A stretch of 8,982 bases of DNA from positions 1 to 8,982 of the forward strand of contig CAMFTQ010000020.1 of the NCBI GenBank assembly GCA_945988865.1. Direction: 5' to 3'. Below the pieces are notes generated by a model, which was not told the DNA's origin, did not search any database, and saw only the letters and a program-made list of their open reading frames with translations. The stretch is from an uncultured Anaeromassilibacillus sp. Its GTDB lineage: Bacteria; Bacillota; Clostridia; Oscillospirales; Acutalibacteraceae. The translations under genes and the position numbers were made by a program. This document shows, piece after piece, positions 7,144-8,982 of the stretch (position 1 is the stretch's first letter; every line of letters starts with the position of its first letter).

Positions 7144-7764
7144 ATGAGCAGAAAAACAGCGATGTTCGGCGGCAGCTTTAACCCAATTCACAACGGCCAC
7201 ATAGAGCTTGCAAACGTCTGCAAAAAACAGCTTTCGCTTGACCGTATTCTGATAATACCGACAGCTGTTACACCGAACAAGGACAACAGTCAGATGATTT
7301 CACCCCTGCACCGCCTTAATATGTGCCGTATAGCCTGCAAGCCTTACAGCCATCTTGAGGTATCGGATATAGAAATTAACAGAGAGGGTAAAAGCTATAC
7401 AAAGGATACGCTTAAAGCCTTAAAAATTCTTTATCCTGATGACGAGCTGTTTCTGATAGTCGGCGCCGATATGTTTTTGTCACTTTTACAGTGGAAAAAT
7501 TATGAAGAAATCTTCTCCTTAGCCACAATTATCGCCAGTCCCAGAGATGAAAACAGCTGTGCTAAGCTGCTGTCTTTTTCAGAAAAGCTCAAAAATTACG
7601 GTGCAAAATCAATTATCCTTAAAAACCCCGTAATGACGGTATCTTCAACAGAAATCAGAAGAAAAATACAAAACAAAGAGGACGTTTCAGATTTGCTGTC
7701 TGTAGATGTTTTTAAATATATAGCAAATAATAGATTATATGGGTGTGACTTTAGTGGAGCTTAA
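7144..7764 (+). CDS. nadD: Nicotinate-nucleotide adenylyltransferase NadD
   Basis: NadD transfers AMP from ATP to nicotinate mononucleotide, giving deamido-NAD, an essential step of NAD synthesis. From ATG 7144 the protein has 206 residues, the usual length, and opens with MSRKTAMFGGSFNPIHNGH. FGGSFNPIHNGH (8-19) is the nucleotidyltransferase signature, with the ATP-binding pair His16 and His19. Further family features are SYTKDTL (84-90), FLIVGADM (103-110) with Trp117 after it, and the ATP-binding VSSTEIRR (166-173). The loop that often reads PPHK here reads VTPNKD (42-47), a small departure that may be lineage-specific. The gene starts one base after yhbY ends and overlaps the yqeK frame by up to 26 bases, so translation is probably coupled on both sides. 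An earlier in-frame ATG at 7084 is rejected because it lies inside yhbY and lacks a better ribosome site. Confidence 0.95.
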   Translation: MSRKTAMFGGSFNPIHNGHIELANVCKKQLSLDRILIIPTAVTPNKDNSQMISPLHRLNMCRIACKPYSHLEVSDIEINREGKSYTKDTLKALKILYPDDELFLIVGADMFLSLLQWKNYEEIFSLATIIASPRDENSCAKLLSFSEKLKNYGAKSIILKNPVMTVSSTEIRRKIQNKEDVSDLLSVDVFKYIANNRLYGCDFSGA

Positions 7765-8326
7765 TGATTATAAAAAGCTTATAAAACAAAGAATGGGCGA
7801 AAAAAGGTTTAATCATTCGCTGTGCGTCAGTGAAGAAGCAAAGCGACTTGCAAGCCTTTATGGTGCAGACGAGGAGAAAGCAGCACTTGCAGGTATTCTT
7901 CACGATATTACAAAGGAAACACCTAAAGAAACACAGTTGCAAATAATCTCTGACAGTGGTATAATACTCGAAAACACAGAAATAAACTCACCAAGCCTCT
8001 GGCATGCAATTTCAGGCTACGCTTTTATCAAAAACGAGCTTTTAATTGATGATGAGGATATTCTAAACGCTGTGCGTTTTCACACAACAGGCAGAGAAAA
8101 TATGTCTTTACTTGAAAAAATCATTTTCACAGCCGATTTTACAAGTCGTGACAGAAAATATGACGATGTAGAGGTTATCAGAAAAAAAGCAAACAAAAGC
8201 CTTGAACAGGCTATGCTTTACGGCATTTCCTATACAATTGCAGATTTGTCAAAAAAGCAGTCTGTTATTCACCTCGACACCGTCAGAGCTTACAACGAGC
8301 TTGTTATATCACAAAATAACAAATAA
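7739..8326 (+). CDS. yqeK: YqeK-type HD-domain Ap4A hydrolase
   Basis: Members of this family are metal-dependent hydrolases that split diadenosine tetraphosphate symmetrically into two ADP, clearing a stress-linked dinucleotide. The 195-residue protein shows HD-domain ligands in order: His26 in FNHSLCV, His55-Asp56 in GILHDITKE, His89 in SLWHAISG, His115 in VRFHTTGR, and Asp133 in FTADFTSRDR. All metal ligands therefore appear present. It sits between nadD and rsfS, as in B. subtilis. The start is uncertain. ATG 7739 has no clear Shine-Dalgarno site and lies 26 bases inside nadD. In-frame GTG codons at 7745 and 7754 are alternatives; the latter has GGGTGTGA upstream. The choice changes at most five N-terminal residues and does not touch the catalytic domain. 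Function is taken from characterised family members. Confidence 0.93.
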   Translation: MGVTLVELNDYKKLIKQRMGEKRFNHSLCVSEEAKRLASLYGADEEKAALAGILHDITKETPKETQLQIISDSGIILENTEINSPSLWHAISGYAFIKNELLIDDEDILNAVRFHTTGRENMSLLEKIIFTADFTSRDRKYDDVEVIRKKANKSLEQAMLYGISYTIADLSKKQSVIHLDTVRAYNELVISQNNK

Positions 8327-8337
8327 ACTATTCTTTT

Positions 8338-8343
8338 GAAGGG
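8338..8343 (+). promoter_or_regulatory. Ribosome binding site of rsfS
   Basis: GAAGGG lies 12 bases before ATG 8356, a somewhat long spacing. An in-frame TAG at 8353-8355 directly before the ATG rules out any earlier start. Confidence 0.55.
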
Positions 8344-8355
8344 ATTGAGAAATAG

Positions 8356-8709
8356 ATGACAACTTACGAACAGGCACTTGAAATAGCTAAGGCTCTTGAC
8401 AGCAAAAAAGGCTTTAATATAAAAGTGATTGAAATATCTGATGTTTCTACACTTGCCGACTATATGGTAATAGCAAACGGTACAAGCAGCACGCAAGTCA
8501 AGGCTATGGCTGATGAGGTTGAGTACAGGCTTGACAATATCGGTTATTCTGTAAGCCATATTGAAGGACACCGTTCAAACTCGTGGATTTTGCTTGATTA
8601 CGTTGACATTATCGTTCACGTATTTTCAGAGGAAGCAAGAGAGTACTACGACCTTGAGCGTTTGTGGCAGGACGGCAAAGAGATTGATATTTCAGACATT
8701 TTGAAATAA
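8356..8709 (+). CDS. rsfS: Ribosomal silencing factor RsfS (YbeB/Iojap)
   Basis: RsfS binds protein L14 of the 50S subunit and blocks subunit joining, lowering translation when nutrients are short. The 117-residue protein matches the family in length. Recognisable segments are [19 protein letters not shown] (residues 9-27), then the core [20 protein letters not shown], followed by [20 protein letters not shown] (68-87), [17 protein letters not shown] (88-104) and a short acidic tail. The ATG at 8356 directly follows an in-frame stop, so the start is well defined. It lies 29 bases after yqeK, in the widespread nadD-yqeK-rsfS cluster. Many Clostridia carry a LytR/CpsA/Psr gene between yqeK and rsfS; none is present here. 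leuS follows 37 bases later. Confidence 0.95.
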   Translation: MTTYEQALEIAKALDSKKGFNIKVIEISDVSTLADYMVIANGTSSTQVKAMADEVEYRLDNIGYSVSHIEGHRSNSWILLDYVDIIVHVFSEEAREYYDLERLWQDGKEIDISDILK

Positions 8710-8733
8710 TCATCTGATTTGTAAAATTAAGCG

Positions 8734-8740
8734 AGGAGGA
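8734..8740 (+). promoter_or_regulatory. Ribosome binding site that decides the leuS TTG start
   Basis: AGGAGGA lies six bases before TTG 8747. It is the most consensus-like Shine-Dalgarno site in the window, and no ATG in the leuS frame lies within the visible N-terminal region, so the TTG is the likely start. Confidence 0.8.
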
Positions 8741-8746
8741 TTCAGC

Positions 8747-8982
8747 TTGAAATATAATCATAAATCTATTGAAGAAAAATGGCAGAAAATCTGGGAGGAA
8801 AAAGGAGTTTTTCACGCAGAAAACGATTCTGAAAAAGAAAAATTCTTTGCCCTTATCGAATTTCCTTATCCATCGGGACAGGGACTTCACGTAGGACATC
8901 CACGTCCATATACAGCTCTTGACACAGTTGCAAGAAAGCGCAGATTGCAGGGCTACAACGTGCTTTATCCAATCGGCTGGGA
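8747..8982 (+). CDS. leuS: Leucyl-tRNA synthetase, 3' end outside window
   Basis: This enzyme charges tRNA-Leu with leucine using ATP. Only the first 78 codons and two bases of the next are present, out of roughly 800-870 in the family. The N-terminus reads (M)[19 protein letters not shown], typical of class I LeuRS. The ATP-binding HIGH motif appears as His48-Val-Gly-His51 within [20 protein letters not shown] (39-58), and [12 protein letters not shown] closes the visible part. Translation begins at TTG 8747, a less common start, backed by a strong AGGAGGA. The gap to rsfS is only 37 bases, too short for a T-box leader, so leuS here probably depends on the upstream transcript. The editing domain and KMSKS loop lie outside the window. 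Confidence 0.93.
   Translation, partial: MKYNHKSIEEKWQKIWEEKGVFHAENDSEKEKFFALIEFPYPSGQGLHVGHPRPYTALDTVARKRRLQGYNVLYPIGW

Noticed and set aside
8710..8746. A terminator, T-box or promoter between rsfS and leuS.
   Set aside because: Only 37 bases are available. There is no convincing GC-rich hairpin with a T-run and no space for a T-box; the only clear signal is the leuS ribosome binding site.

Overview
The window is a tightly packed, one-strand run of bacterial housekeeping genes. It most likely comes from a low-to-mid GC Firmicute of class Clostridia, probably a gut-type Oscillospirales/Ruminococcaceae relative. That placement is an inference from gene order (radical SAM - smc - ftsY, and yhbY - nadD - yqeK - rsfS), purine-rich Shine-Dalgarno sites, an FtsY without an acidic N-terminal domain, and AAA/GAA-rich codon use. 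No sequence search was run.

Layout, all on the + strand: the 3' part of an Elp3-like radical SAM gene (1-992); smc, the chromosome-condensation ATPase (997-5280); ftsY, the SRP receptor (5296-6210); an RdgB/HAM1 nucleotide-pool sanitising pyrophosphatase (6232-6846); a YhbY CRM-domain RNA-binding protein (6843-7142); nadD (start placed at 7144, to 7764); yqeK, an HD-domain Ap4A hydrolase (7739-8326); rsfS, the ribosomal silencing factor (8356-8709); and the first 78 codons of leuS (TTG start at 8747, running off the window). No gap between genes exceeds 37 bases. I see no internal promoter, terminator, RNA gene, CRISPR array or insertion sequence. The genes look co-transcribed, with themes of chromosome organisation, membrane targeting, nucleotide/NAD metabolism, ribosome maturation and translation.

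The outstanding feature is inside smc. A 708-base block (3011-3718) is followed immediately by an exact second copy (3719-4426), and 3 further repeated bases (4427-4429) extend the match. Checking line by line at an offset of 708, I found no difference. The duplication is in frame and adds 236 residues, giving 1427 residues; removing one copy gives 1191, the usual length for a bacterial SMC. The repeated block lies wholly in the C-terminal coiled-coil strand, starting just after the hinge. The N-terminal strand has no matching extension, so the two antiparallel arms would differ by 236 residues. This is either a very recent real duplication or an assembly artefact, and the sequence alone cannot decide between them. 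Everything else in the window looks like ordinary core genome.
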